64,000 nucleotides of DNA from positions 17,223,902 through 17,287,901 of the forward strand of contig CM055076.1 of the NCBI GenBank assembly GCA_029204045.2. The letters are read 5' to 3'. Made by a program: the position numbers and the translations under genes. The notes beneath the pieces are model-generated. The model ran no database searches, was not told the origin of the DNA, and saw nothing but the letters and a program-made list of their open reading frames with translations. This DNA is from Tillandsia leiboldiana (lineage: Eukaryota > Streptophyta > Magnoliopsida > Poales > Bromeliaceae). Position 1 is the stretch's first letter. Each line of letters opens with the position of its first letter. Positions 22,746 through 35,131 of the stretch are shown in pieces.

Positions 22746-25700
22746 TGTCACGCCCCGGGGTCGAAACTGCGACCCGGGCTCGCCAACAGATCTGCCACCT
22801 ATGCAAAACCCCGCATAGGTGAAGCGTCCTACCTGCAAGAAAGGGGCTACAGCTAAACAGATATCAGAGCTATAAAATAAAAGTGCTGTAAAACTAAAAC
22901 CAACCATCTGTACAACTGGAATAATGATACAATATCCATCTCCTATAAATGATAATCATACAAAATCCTCAAATACAAAAATCGGAACTCAACAGGGAGG
23001 TAATCCTGAAATAAATAATACATCAGTGTACAGGCTCTCAGTACAAGTCAGATCCTCACAATACATCAGTCTCTCAAAAGAGAAAAATAAAATAACTAAT
23101 CTACTGACTGTACTATAGGTCTCCACTGAAAGGGGGTACAGCCACTCTCCAAGATAGGTAGGGATCTAGCTCGCGACTCCCTCGCCTCGAACAGCAACCG
23201 CAGAATCAGCAACACCCGCTAAGACTCTGCAAAACAAAGGAGAGAAAAGAAGAAGAGGGGAGGGAAACCCCCAATGGGTGTGAGAACTACACCAAAAGGG
23301 AGTTCTCAGTGGGTACCACCGCCAAGTCCGACTATCTGCCCACTAAGTCCACTAGAGGCATAAGATAACCAATGCAGTAAAAACTGAACAAGAAAGCTGG
23401 AGACCCTCAACAGCTACCATGCCTCTATCTAAATGCTCAAAAGGGGAGAACCAAAGAATGGTATGCAACCACTAGCACACGAAGTGCACAATCGACCCAA
23501 TCGAGCTGACTGCCACATCTGGTCCAGTCAAACCTGCGCCCACCTACAACCACCTCCCACTGCCGGGCAGGAATTACGTAGGGTGTCCAAACGGACTAAC
23601 TCGCTATCGAGTAGTGGCTCATGCAGGCTATAGTCGAAATCCACGCTCTCTCTCAAAACGGATAGACTCAAGATGCTCAACCTCTCACACAATGGTCAAA
23701 GTACTCACAACAACACGGGACCACCGTCAAACCAAACGACTCCCAACAACACTAGCACTGGTCTAAACACAGCTACTAGACTCCACTCAGCCCCCTGACA
23801 CGAGTGCAACAATAAAGTAATTGCCTGTAATAAACCCAATCAATGAACCAGTAAGAACTGGTACTGCCTGCTGTGCCTGCCAAATCGGGTATGCTGGCCA
23901 ACGCATAACACCGATAGGGGATAGGAGTCTCAAGGACTCAAAGTCTGTATATCGCACACTTCGGAGTGGCACTCGAGGGGAGCGACCCACACGAGTAAAG
24001 TGCCTGAGTAATAAGTATAATAGTAGTATAAATCAGTAGGATTGGATCATGACTCTGATCAAAGTGGGAAAGCTCAACCACTAAAGAAGTCTGATACATA
24101 AATAACTATCCGGTCAACCGCCCAATATCCGCGGTTGCCGTAATGCCCCACAAACCAAAAACTAAAACCGACCTCTGGTCGACTGCCCAAAGTCCGCTGT
24201 CACCGCAAAACCCTGCCAGCCACAATCCAGCACAACCCATCCCTGACACCAATGTCCCGGCTACACTACCCCAAACCCCTGCTCGCACCCGAGCGACACA
24301 GACTGCCTGACTAACAAAGAAGGAGAAAGGAATAACATGGTTTCTCCTAAGTCAAGTTCCAATAAGTAGTGTAGCAGTAAAAGATGGCCTAACTATATGT
24401 CCATACAAGCATGCAAATGTCCTCAAGGAAATGAAGGGAGTAAAGCATATAATAGATCCACTAGGGTATAAACAACATGCCAGAATCCCTAATGAACTAC
24501 ACATGTCCATAATCTAGGGTCCATCAAAAGAATGATCAGAATAATACTCGCACATAGATATAGCCTCCTACTCCATCGAGTAATCATAACATAAAAGACT
24601 ATGTGCAACAAGGCATGCTAAAAGATCACTACTATAGTATATCAATCTGCATGATCTAGGCCATTCCACAAGCATTCATCTCGATGCTAAGTATGGTACA
24701 ATTAAACAAGCATGCTAACAATCATATAGGGTAAATCCCTTAGGTAAGCATTAACTATTCATCATCATGAATATCCAAATCCTGCAAGTCCTCGATAATA
24801 TTTAACATGAATATTAATCTTGCAATTCCCTTATACAATCATCCTTCCTAGCTTACCTCACAATAACATACAATGCACCCTAAACATGCATGCATTCTAA
24901 CATAAGAATTAGAGAACCGTCCACCGGTTCTGGAGATGAAGCAACCCACCTGAAACGCTTTCCGCAGGAAAGGCTGAAGTCGGTGAAGAGCGTGGCCACT
25001 TGCTAACAAAACCCACTAAACCCGCATCCTCGGTACATGTCGCGCAAGCCTTGGCTCCAATCAACATCACGCCAACAATACAACACAACAACAATCAACA
25101 TCACACACAATCAATACCCCAAACATACACTTGCTGTTTTTCCCAAATAGCACAAAGAAGGGCATTTCTCACCTCCAAGCAGTACTCCAAAAATTCCAAA
25201 AAATTCACGGTTACGATCCTCGCGACGAGTAGCCCCAAAACAAGTATTTATACGCCCTGTTCCGACACCTGTAGGCCAAGATATAAATACAACAACAATG
25301 GTATGCCGAATTATCACAAACAGAAATCTGTAGGAAACCAGTCCGAAAGAAGCATAAATATCACCTTCGAAGTGTCCTCCAAAAATTTTGATAAAAATAC
25401 GGGTGTGTTTCTCTCGAAGCGTAGATATCAATCGAGTCCTTAAACACCTCATTCTGATGCTCGTAGACCGAGAAATCACAAGAATACTCCACGGCTGTCC
25501 ACAATCTCACAGCAGTAAAAGAGGTCCCAAAACACCTCAGGAACCGTGCCAAGAATCCAAAATGAGGTGAAAAGATCAATACGGAAATCGAAGGCGTACT
25601 TCTCGTGAACGCGCTTCTACAAAAATTGACTCAAAATACCATCAGAGTAATCCAGAATGCCTCGCGGACCGAAAAGTGACGGTGGAAGCCAAAATCCAAG

Positions 25701-26759
25701 AAACGTCGCAGTGCGTCGCGTCGCAGAAAGCGCGGATGTCGAGGACTCTAAAAATTCTGTAAATCCCTCACAAGATAGAGCACAAGAAGAGGAACAATAG
25801 TGCTTAAAGGCTCTGTCGCAGGGGAGCTCGGGAAAGGGCCCAAAAATGCAGCCAAAGGGGGGTTTATATAGCTTCAACTTAACATTTCAAATAATTCCAT
25901 CCAAGTCCCCACTTTCGGGCGTCCGAATCTTTCGGGCGCTACAGTACCACCAAAACGTACCCCATTCCATCTGCGCCCGAATCAACCAAGTTGCGACACG
26001 TGGCCCCGAACAGCAAACAGCGGCCCTGGCCATCCCGCTCGCGACACGTGGTCGAGCCCCCTCGCCAGTGTCGGCGCCTCGGTCGGTGCGCCCACATGCG
26101 CGCACCCGCGTTGCCGCCGACCACGCCGCGCACGCAGCCCGAGACACCTGACCGAGCGCACATGGACCGGCCAACCATCGACCGCCACGTGGCCGCCCCG
26201 GTCCATGCACCCGTCCGCGCGACCCCGTGGACCGCGCCTGCTTCGCCGGCCAACCGGAAGCCGCCACGCGTCCAAGTCCCCGGTGCACGCCTCGCTCGGT
26301 GGGCCGAGCGGCTGCGCCTCAGCCCGCCACCGCGCTCCGCCGCCTGCCATCACCGTCGGCGCTACTCCAACCGCCGGAACAGTGCTCCAAAGCCTCGAAA
26401 TCCGTGTTTTGGCATCCGGGCTCCGAAAAATACAAGTAAATAGTTAATTTTCAGCGTTTTCGCGCGCTGAGTTCAAATCCGATGTCCGTTTTGCCAAATT
26501 CCACTTCTAAAATTTTTCGAAGGCATCCGGACAGGTAAACTTAATCCAAATTTCACACTGGGTCCAATTCTGATGTCCGATTCGCGCGAAACCACTTCTA
26601 AACATTCGACGGGGCCTCCGATTACCCACGTGATCCATTTAAAGCCCTGAGTCCCTCACTTATGTCCAGTTGGTGAACAAACACCGCCGACACGCCACAA
26701 AGGCCTCCAGAAGCTGCTGGTCACATTGTAGAAGCCCTGTAGAGATCCGGGTCATCACA
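22746..26759 (-). mobile_element. Solo LTR inside element 3 LTR, with ACATC target-site duplication
   Basis: A complete LTR of 4014 bp (TGTCACGCCCC ... GGTCATCACA on the plus strand), related to the LTR that it interrupts. ACATC occurs directly before it (22741-22745) and directly after it (26760-26764). The host LTR reads on across the pair, for example into the conserved ACCAGACTCCACTC segment. No primer site, coding sequence or purine tract is attached, so it is best explained by recombination between the two LTRs of a former complete element. Confidence 0.9.
25863..25871 (-). promoter_or_regulatory. TATA box of solo LTR
   Basis: CTATATAAA on the minus strand. It is preceded on that strand by CCCGAAAG-type motifs that recur upstream of the TATA boxes at 28034 and 39875, which suggests a shared core promoter. 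Confidence 0.6.
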
Positions 26760-28033
26760 ACATCTACCAGACTCCACTCTGTTCCCAAGCACGAGTGTAA
26801 CATGCATCCCACACTAAAAGGAAACCCGATCACTCGGCCCACTATCCGGGCGAGGATAACACTCTGTGGAGGAATAGAATAAGAAGTGTGGATGTCTAAA
26901 GCATAAATTAACCTAACCCAAGTGAGGGTTTTCTACTGGTATGGTTACACATGCAACATATGACGGGGTGTTAGGTCAAGTTCCAATAATAGCAATTAAT
27001 TTAACTAAAGCAAGATCAGGGAACATGAATGAACAGGATATCAACAAAAACACATGAAAGATGGCATCACTCTCTCTAACATGCAATCTAATCCATCTCA
27101 TGGCATGTATGTTCCCTATATAATAGAATTAGTAGATAGTCCATTATTTTTGGAGGCGAAGCAACCCACCTGGAAAATGTGCGCTCCACAACAGAAAAAC
27201 CTCCTCTCTGCCCAACTCTTCGCAAGATACCCAAAATCTGCGAATTACAGCAAAAAGTACCACACACATCATCAAGATAGCAGTTCCAAAAAAAAATAGT
27301 AATGCTGTTTGCTACAACCAGCACAGAAATCGAGGAATTTCACCTCTGTCTAGTCCTCAGAAAAATCCAGAAAAATCACCGCTGCGATCCTCGCGACGAG
27401 TAGCCCTAAATCGAGTATTTATACACCTCAATTCGACAACTGTAGGCCAAGATAAAAATAGAACATCGCGGTATGTTAGCTCCCTCATAATCTCAAGCCT
27501 ACAGCAAAACAGTCCCAAAGAAGCTTAACTATCACCTGCGAGATAAACTCCAAAAATTCCGGTAAAAATACAATGGCGATCCTCGCAAAGCGTAGATATC
27601 AATCGAGTCCTTAAACATTGAATTCCGATTCTCGAGTGCAGAGATAAAAATCCATCAAGCCTCCGCTGTCCAGAAATTCACCAGCAACAAACGGGTTCAA
27701 AGATGCCTCGTTAACCATGCCAAAAACTCAGATTAAAGCAAGATGATCAACACGGAAATCGAAGGTGTACCTCTTATGATCATGCTGTTGCAAAAATCAG
27801 CTCAAAATACCATCAGAGTAATCCAAGGTGTCTCTCTGACCGAAAAGTGACGGTGGAAGCCAAAATCCAAGAAACGCCGCAGTGCGCCGCGTCGCAAAAA
27901 GAGCGGATGTCGAGGCCTCCGAAAAATCTGAAAATCCCTCAGTAGATGGAGCACAAGATGAAGAGAAACTTCTCTTTAGGGCTCTGTTGAAGGAGAGCTC
28001 GGGAAAGGGCCCGAAATCACAGTCCAAAGGAGG

Positions 28034-28042
28034 TTTATATAG
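28034..28042 (-). promoter_or_regulatory. TATA box of element 3 LTR
   Basis: CTATATAAA on the minus strand, in the same relative position as the TATA box of the solo LTR at 25863. Confidence 0.6.
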
Positions 28043-28835
28043 CCCAAACCAAACAAATCAGATAATTCCCTCCAAGTCCCCACATTCGAGCGCCTGAATC
28101 TTTCGGGCTGCTACAGTGCCGCGAAAACGTACCCCAAACCATCTAAGCCCGAATCAACCCTGGAGCACCACGTGTCCCCGAACAGCAAACAGCATAATCC
28201 GCCAATCCCTGCGTGCCACGTGTCACGCCGCACAGCGCACAGCGGCGCCAACCGCTGCGGCTGTGCCACGTGGCGCCGACCGCGCCTGCCCCGCGCACGA
28301 CGCCCCGGCTGACCCGGTTGTACGGCTACCTGCCCGCCGTATGGCCACCTGCCCGCCGTCGCCGCGTTGACCGCGCGCATGTGAGCCGGCCTATCCTGAG
28401 TCGCCACGTGTACCGCTCCGGTCCACCATACACCCCGCGCACTCCCGTGGACCGCGCCTGCTGCGCCGGCCAACCGGGAGGTGCCACGTGTCCAAGTCCC
28501 TGGTGCACGCCTCCACTGTCGACCGAGCGGCTGCGCCTCAGCCCGCCGCCGCCGGCACAACTCCGGCCACCGGAACAGTGCTCCAACGCCTCGAAATCCG
28601 TATTTTGGCGACCGGGCTCCAAAAAATACAAGTAAATAGTCCATTTTCATCATTTTCGCGCGCTGAATCCAAATTCGATGTCCGTTTAGTCAAATTCCAT
28701 TTCCAAAATTTGCTAAAAATTCCCGGAAAAGCAAACTTGACCCTTTTTTTGTGCCGTGTCCAAATCTGGGGTTCGATTTGCACGCAATCATCTCCAACAC
28801 ACTGCAAGCTCTCTGCGGAGGTCCGGGTCATCACA

Positions 28836-30364
28836 CCACCCCTATGCCGGGTCCACCGCTCCTAGCCACCACTGGCCACCTCAAGGTTGCACAAGAGCGA
28901 GTCAACTAGGTGAACTTGCTATTTTTCTTGCTTAGGTGCGGGTTTGGGGCTAGGATTGGGTCGAGCTCTCTGTTCTAACAGCCCCGGTCACCAACGATCC
29001 ACTGTAATGAAGCATGGCACTCCCAAGCATTCCTAAAGTGTAGTGATCCACTTGGTTGCAGCTAGATCTGCCCCCGATCGCCTATCGGCTAATGCCGCCC
29101 CCGGAGACATCGAAATCAGCATTCCTTCTCGCTCCAGCGTGTCTCTCGATGCTCAATTCCACTACGGACTGTGAGCATGGAGTCCAGCATGTCGAAACCT
29201 TTAGGATTACACCTTTACTCGGACTCCGAACTTATGATATCGACGGTAAATTCCAAAACTTCGCACTTAGTGTATTTTATCGAGCACCGGGTGTTTGATG
29301 AAATGTCGAGGTGGCGATTTCTCGTCATGGCTATCTCAGATAGCAAGGGCTTGAGCCTAGAGTATTCGACTATGGTATTTCAAGATCGGTAGCCCTTCAT
29401 TAGATTTTGCGACGATCAGCACGTAAAAATGGTAATTTAGCGAGTGTTGTAATCAATTCGCGCTCCGTTTTCACGGAGTGGTTGTCATTGCTAGTTACAG
29501 TGGTTAGAAAACCTTGTTGGCTAGTAGGAAAATTGCCAATGCGAAACACGGACCAGCAAGCGACCGTTTAAGTGTTCCGAACCCAAAATGACGGTTTTCA
29601 GATACCCGACATAGCTAGTTTTGGAGTTTTTCGCACCGGCTTGCGCCGCTTGGCGTGCAGTTATCTCGGAACTCAAGAGAGAGTGTCCTGCGATAGCAGG
29701 GATGGTTAAATGACATTTGGAATGTTTCAAACCACTCTGACACTTAACTAGACCTTAAAACGCTAAATCGGGTGAAACCGGGCGTGAACTTATGTCATGC
29801 GAGTTGCTGCTATTTCGCAGCAGTAAATGGGCATTGTTTGATGATCGTTTTGTGACGTCTAACACCTCTAGCCGTAGAAAGACGGTTGCGGGTGGCTCCG
29901 GTGCCGAAATGGGCATTAGGGAGCCATATCGGTGAATCTCGAAATCCTAATATCTTGTTTTGGCACACTTTTTGTGCAGCTGGACCAACATCCTAAAGAT
30001 CAGTGTTTTGGGACAGTATGTGTGCTAATGAGACCTATGGTATGTCTCTAGATGTTCCAAGGAACTAGTAGAGGGTTTCGGTGGGTTTGGTGACATTTGT
30101 CGCATGGTTCAAAAATCGGTTAAAGAAATTGTTGCTACGATTGTTGTCGAGTTTTGTTATTGGTGACTTAGGGTCGCAGAGGGATGTCGATTGTAGTGGG
30201 ACCTATTAGGCTATTGTAGAGATAGCTTAGATGTTGGATAAGTTTTTTGTGGTCGGTCGTAGGACCGATGCTCCAGGTATATCACGGTGCAGTTTAGTGC
30301 AGTAGTATATGTGTCGGTTAGTTTAGTGGACACGTGAGAGATTTACTAATACATGGTATTTATG
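28836..30364 (+). other. Unassigned LTR-like DNA
   Basis: No ORF, tRNA or repeat unit is recognisable. The base composition resembles the transcribed part of long Ty3 LTRs. It may be the left part of a plus-strand LTR whose right end is at 32497, interrupted by the LTR at 30365, but I could not locate its start or a target-site duplication. Confidence 0.35.
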
Positions 30365-31550
30365 TGTCACGCCCCGAGAGCAATTTTGAAGCAGAATTAG
30401 TCAAATTATGAAAGCATTTATTTTTTCTTTAATAAAGTAACCTGCTCTGTCACGTGCATAGACCCGCCACATATACAAGATCTCTCTGTACAAACGGACA
30501 AAGTCTCCCCTGTATACGCACGGCGTCAACATTCACATATACATACATCAACCACAATCACCATTCAATTCACATATACAGAGTGCGAACTTTTAAAAAT
30601 AATATTACATTCATCCACACAAAAACGGCGCACACCCGGCGCTTTTAAACTTGAAAGGATAAATCCACAGGGTTTAAAGATAGTGCCCACTCGACACTTA
30701 GTTTTCTGAAAATTATTTTTATAAATCTTTTATTGTTTGAAAAATTCGCGTCCACACGGCGCATCCATAAAGCCACATGCGGAACCATAATTCCATAGTG
30801 TATCTAAACTAATAGAAACAAAGATCCGTCTCAACATCCACACCATCCACAATATATCCACATGCACAGTATCCGACCACAAAAGGAAATAACCAACAAA
30901 GAGATCAGGGAAGAAATAACCGAACCGAGGAATGCTAAGACTCTCTATGTAGCGTCCTCACCACCGTCCTGTCCCCCACCCCCACTCAATCCTGTAGCAA
31001 TAGTAGGATGGGAAACACGCAACTGAATCGCGTTCCTCTGTGGGTACAATGCGTCGACGCGGACAAACCGTACTCACCGAGTAACACGATCTATAAAAAT
31101 AGCTAAAAAGGTATAGGCAATAATCAATAACTAAATACGAAAGTACAATAGTAGCAGAAGAATACAAAACCGTATACCGAGATACTAGAATACCGTGCCG
31201 CTACAATCATCCCACCAATAGGACAAACATCACTGTCACCCAACCATAGCCGCCATATCAGTCCACTGACCTCAGGCACTATCACAATCCCGCTCGATAA
31301 GCTGGTGCAACCAACCCCATCCGCACACGCTGCGATACTACAATGTCCGCAGGGGGGTCCCCTAACACAAATCGCTGCGTAGGGATCACGGATCAATCAT
31401 ACCACCTCTCCGAAAAAGTATACCGATGTGGTGGCCGAACCGCTGGTGTGCGTGAAAAGCGCCAAGAGCATGACGATCACGTATCCAACCAATGTCCTCT
31501 CCTCACGACGATCAGTTGCCCAAGTGATGGCTAAGAGTAAAAGAGAATGA
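30365..31550 (-). repeat. Partial LTR related to element 1/2 family, minus strand
   Basis: Begins TGTCACGCCCCGAG, the inverse of the shared LTR end. It then follows the same order as the end of the element 2 LTR: an ACCCGCCACATATACA block, an AGTCTCCCCTGTATACGCACGGCGT block, and repeated 'gtgcccac..cgaca' phrases. Similarity fades near 31550, so the upstream half is missing. No target-site duplication was found. Confidence 0.6.
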
Positions 31551-32497
31551 AAAAGATAATTATAGCACCTTCGGATGTTGAGACTCGCATTGGGAGTGTG
31601 AGAGCGATAGCCGTCTCCCCGGGCATGAGCCCTTTGGCAAGCGAGGTACTTCCGAATGGTATACAGAGCACCTGCGGTGCTAGTGGCGCCTTTGGATTGT
31701 CTCGTCTTTTTAGTAGCAGGACTACTAGGGCACGGACCCATTAGATTAGGTCTTTCCAAAGGGATAAAGAATTGAACTAAAGCAAAGCAAAATAAATATG
31801 TATAGTGGCCAAGGTGGCTGGATTAGGGTAACCCTTGCATAGCGGCATAGTGGCCGAGTCATGGCATAGTAGCATACCATCTGAGCATGATTAGTTCAGT
31901 ATCGATTTTATATCAGCATGCTAGTTTAGCATTTACAGTTTTTCCATATCGTATATTATCTTGCTACTATTTCTTCCATTGGACCAAGTGGTGTAGAACA
32001 TGTTTTCTCGGTGGTTGAACCCACTGGGAACTATTCGTAGTTCTCACACCCTTTGGTGACCATCTTTATAGATCCAGGTAGCGCCGGCGAGGCACGAAAC
32101 AGGGGCAAGAGCCCAGCAGTTTAGCGACCTAGCATGTCTAGCGTCGTCAACACCCCTTTTTGGTTATTTTGAGTGAACTTGTATGTGAGGAAAAAGATGT
32201 AAACATTCTAATACTTGTTTAAATACATGCTGAGGGAAAAATGTAAATAACGTTGTATTCGTGGTTCACTCATGTACTTATTCTTCCGCTTATCATGTTA
32301 AACTATTTTGTTTAAATGAATGGAAGTTTTTAGTTTTTAGTTTTCAGTTTTCATTATTCTGATATTATATTTCATTGATCACTTGTATTTTATTGAGATT
32401 TTGGTTCCGTTTCTTTCGAGTATTGAGAGGTCATGCCCGATCGGCGGGACTATTCGCGTGCCCGAACTGTCCAAATTTGCGGTCTCCGGGCGTGACA
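31551..32497 (+). repeat. Right end of a plus-strand Ty3-type LTR
   Basis: Contains GTAGTTCTCACACCCTTTGG (32037 on), a phrase also present in the element 5 LTR (about 41816). It ends CTCCGGGCGTGACA at 32497. No primer-binding site follows, so this is a 3' LTR or solo LTR end. The start is uncertain. Confidence 0.5.
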
Positions 32498-32573
32498 CAA
32501 CCACTCACTCATTTCTCTCTTTCACTCACCCTCGCACCCTCTCTCCACTTTCTCTTTCTAGAAACTCTCTCCT
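32498..32573. other. CT-rich spacer
   Basis: 76 bases of mostly C and T between two LTR fragments. Nothing further is recognisable. Confidence 0.3.
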
Positions 32574-34161
32574 TGTCACGCCCCGAGGTCGAAACTGCGA
32601 CCCGGGCTCGCCAATAGATCCGCCACCATACGTAAACCCCGCATAGACGAAGCGTCTAACTTGCAAAAGATAAAGCTAACCACTAAACAGATATCAGAGT
32701 TGGAAAGTAAGCTGCTGAAATAAAAAATCCAAACCATTGTACAACTAAAAATAAAGATACAATATCCATCTCCAAAAAATAATCATCATACATCATCCTC
32801 TGATACAACATCTATGAACCCCAAAAAGGGAGGTAAACTAAAATAATAATAATATATCAGTGTACAGGATCACAGTACGAGTCAGGTCCTCACAATACAT
32901 CAGTCTCTCAAAATAAAGAAAAGCTCTCAAAAGAGTAAAATATACAATAAACCAACTGACTGTACTAAAAATCTCCAACAACGGGGTACCGCTACTCTCC
33001 AAGGACAGGTAGGGATCTAGCTTGCAACTCCCTTGCCTCAATCAGAAGAAGAAACAACAGCAGGTGTAGGAACCGGAGTAGATGCCTTTGCAAAACTGTC
33101 ACCGACAGAGGGTGTGAGAACTACATCCTACAGTAGTTCTCAGTGGGTACCGTCTCCAAGACCAACGGTCTGCCCACTAAGTCTACTAGAGGCATAAAGA
33201 TAACAGTGAAGTAAAACATAAATGAAAAGATGGAAATAACACTACAGCTACCATGCCTCTATCTAAATGCTCAAATGGTGATACAGATGAAAAGATATGC
33301 AACCACTCGAACATGAGGTGCTCAATCGACCTAATCGAACTGACTGCCACATAAGGTCCAGTCAAGCCTGCGCCCACCTACTACCACACATCCACACCGG
33401 GATGAAAATTACGTAGGGCGTCCCACATGTACTAACTCATCCCTCGCACAAAATTGCCTCAACAGGCCCAACATTGCATCCACTGCAGAAAACTGCCTCA
33501 ACAGACCCAACATCGCATCCACTGCGAAAAACTGCCTCAACAGGCCCAACATCGCATCCACTGCGGCATCTCATGGTGAGCGACCCCACCTGAGGAAAAC
33601 GGCGTGGTATAAAGTATCAAACAATAGCACATGCAGGCTATAGTCAAAATCCACACTCTCTCTCAGAACAGATAGACTCAAGAACCTCAAGCATCTCACA
33701 CAAAGGTCGGAGTACTCTCAACGACTCAAACTAATAATGCCCTCACGAATCTCGAGACACTAGCAAACTCAACCAACTCGAGACACTAACCCACTAGCCA
33801 GAGGTACTCAACAGCAGGGACCATCGTTGACCCATACGGCTCCCAAAACAAAACACCCAACTCGCCACGCTAAACTCACTGGCTGGAGATACTTCACAGC
33901 CGGGATCGACCCACAACTCAAGGGCTAACAAAACTGGTCGGACGACACTCAACGACCCGAGACCACCGTCAACCCAAACGGTTCCCAACAACACTGACCG
34001 AAAGATACTCGACGGCCCGGGACCACCGTCTACCCAAACGGCTCCCAACACTAGCACTAGTCTAATCACAGCTACCCGACTCCACTCGGCCACCAGGCAC
34101 GAGTGCAACAAGCATCCCATAACTACCCGACCACTCGGCCCACTACCCGGGCGAGGAGAAC
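32574..34161 (-). repeat. Minus-strand LTR fragment, cut by element 4
   Basis: Starts TGTCACGCCCCGAGG and follows the solo LTR at 22746 segment by segment, including the GTGTACAGG block, the AGTTCTCAGTGGGTACC block and CGGCCCACTACCCGGGCGAGGA. It stops at 34161, where element 4 begins. No primer site precedes it. Confidence 0.75.
33452..33568. repeat. 39-bp tandem repeat, three copies
   Basis: The phrase TGCCTCAACAGRCCCAACAT recurs at 33455, 33494 and 33533 within an LTR. The units differ by a few substitutions. This block is not obvious in the sister LTRs. Confidence 0.85.
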
Positions 34162-34555
34162 TATCACGCCCCGAGGTCAAAAATGCGACCCGGGCCAGCC
34201 AACAAATCCGACGCCTATGCGGGAAGCCCCGTATAGACGATGCGACTAACCTACAAAAGATAATACTAATCACTATACAGATATCAGAGCGAAAAAGTAA
34301 ACTACTGAAATAAATAAATACAATCCCCAAATAGTACAAGTCAGGTCCTCAAAATACATGTCTCTCCAAAATAAAACCCTCAAAATAAGTACATGATACA
34401 TCCAAACCACTGATTGTACTAAAACAACTCCAAAAAGGGTCCATCTACTCTCTCACTAGGAACGGGTAGGGATCTAACTCGCGACTCCATTACCTCGATC
34501 ATATGATGCAGCAGCAGCAGGAGTAGCAGGAACTGGAGAAGAAGACCGTGGAAAT

Positions 34556-35131
34556 TGTGACGCTCCACTTCCCAGGGGGTCACCCATCTTAGAACTACTC
34601 TAGCTCTAGCACGCTTAACTCTTTTAACCTCTTGGGCCTTGCTATCACCCAAACTGCTATAGCCGAGTTAAGAGATTTAGTCCTATTATATCATTTATAT
34701 ATAGGACTAATCCAAATTCCAAGGGTGTCGCATTCTTCCCCCCTTTAAGCCCTGACATCCACGTCAGGTTCAAAGACACTCACATGCACTAGGCGATGTG
34801 AGACTCGTCTCGCTAGCCTTAGCCGACCTTGTGGGGAGCTGCACTCCACCCACAACAGTCATTATCTAGGGAGCCTCGCTCTACCCGCTATATAACCCTA
34901 GCTCACCCGAGACTAATCTCACATTTTCGGCTAGTGAATGACTCTGATACGAACTGTGACGCCTCACTTCCCAGGGGGTCACCCATCCTAGAACTACTCT
35001 AGCTCTAGCACGCTTAACTCTTTTAACCTCTTGGGCCTTGCTATCACCCAAACTGCTATAGCCGAGTTAAGAGATTTAGTCCTATTATATCATTTATATA
35101 TAGGACTAATCCAAATTCCAAGGGTGTCACA
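34556..35131 (-). mobile_element. Cassandra-type TRIM carrying 5S rRNA-derived LTRs
   Basis: A 576-bp element with 177-bp LTRs (34556-34732 and 34955-35131), flanked by the target-site duplication GAAAT (34551-34555 and 35132-35136). On the minus strand each LTR starts TGTGACACCCTTGG. Near its end each has a stretch closely matching the 3' half of plant 5S rRNA: AGTTAAGCGTGCT (box A region), GAGTAGT, then GGATGGGTGACC and CCTGGGAAGT (box C region). The internal 222 bp holds a primer-site remnant (GTATCAGAGT, minus, about 34941-34950) and a purine tract (AAAGGGGGGAAGAA) just before the 3' LTR. It has no ORF, as known for Cassandra. The match to 5S is from memory, not alignment. Confidence 0.9.
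34955..35020 (-). promoter_or_regulatory. 5S rRNA-like internal promoter region in TRIM LTR
   Basis: The minus strand carries the 5S box A-like and box C-like sequences in the correct order and spacing. The other LTR carries the same at 34556-34621. In Cassandra these sequences are thought to support RNA polymerase III transcription; whether this copy is active cannot be seen. Confidence 0.7.

Larger units (their letters stand above)
20974..28835 (-). repeat. 5' LTR of element 3, split by a solo LTR
   Basis: On the minus strand the LTR starts TGTGATGACCCGG at 28835 and ends CCCCGGGGCGTGACA at 20974. Removing the solo LTR and one ACATC copy (22746-26764) leaves about 3.84 kb of LTR. A TATA box lies at 28034-28042 (minus). 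The five bases outside, CCACC (28836-28840), would be the target-site duplication, but the other end is not recoverable. Confidence 0.8.

Noticed and set aside
25846..26447. Several overlapping ORFs above 100 codons in the solo LTR
   Set aside because: Located upstream of and across the LTR promoter in a GC-rich block, on both strands, with no family resemblance.
34556..35131. Possible 5S rRNA genes
   Set aside because: Only the 3' half of 5S is present, twice, each at the end of a 177-bp terminal repeat with a target-site duplication. This fits a Cassandra-type TRIM, not rDNA.
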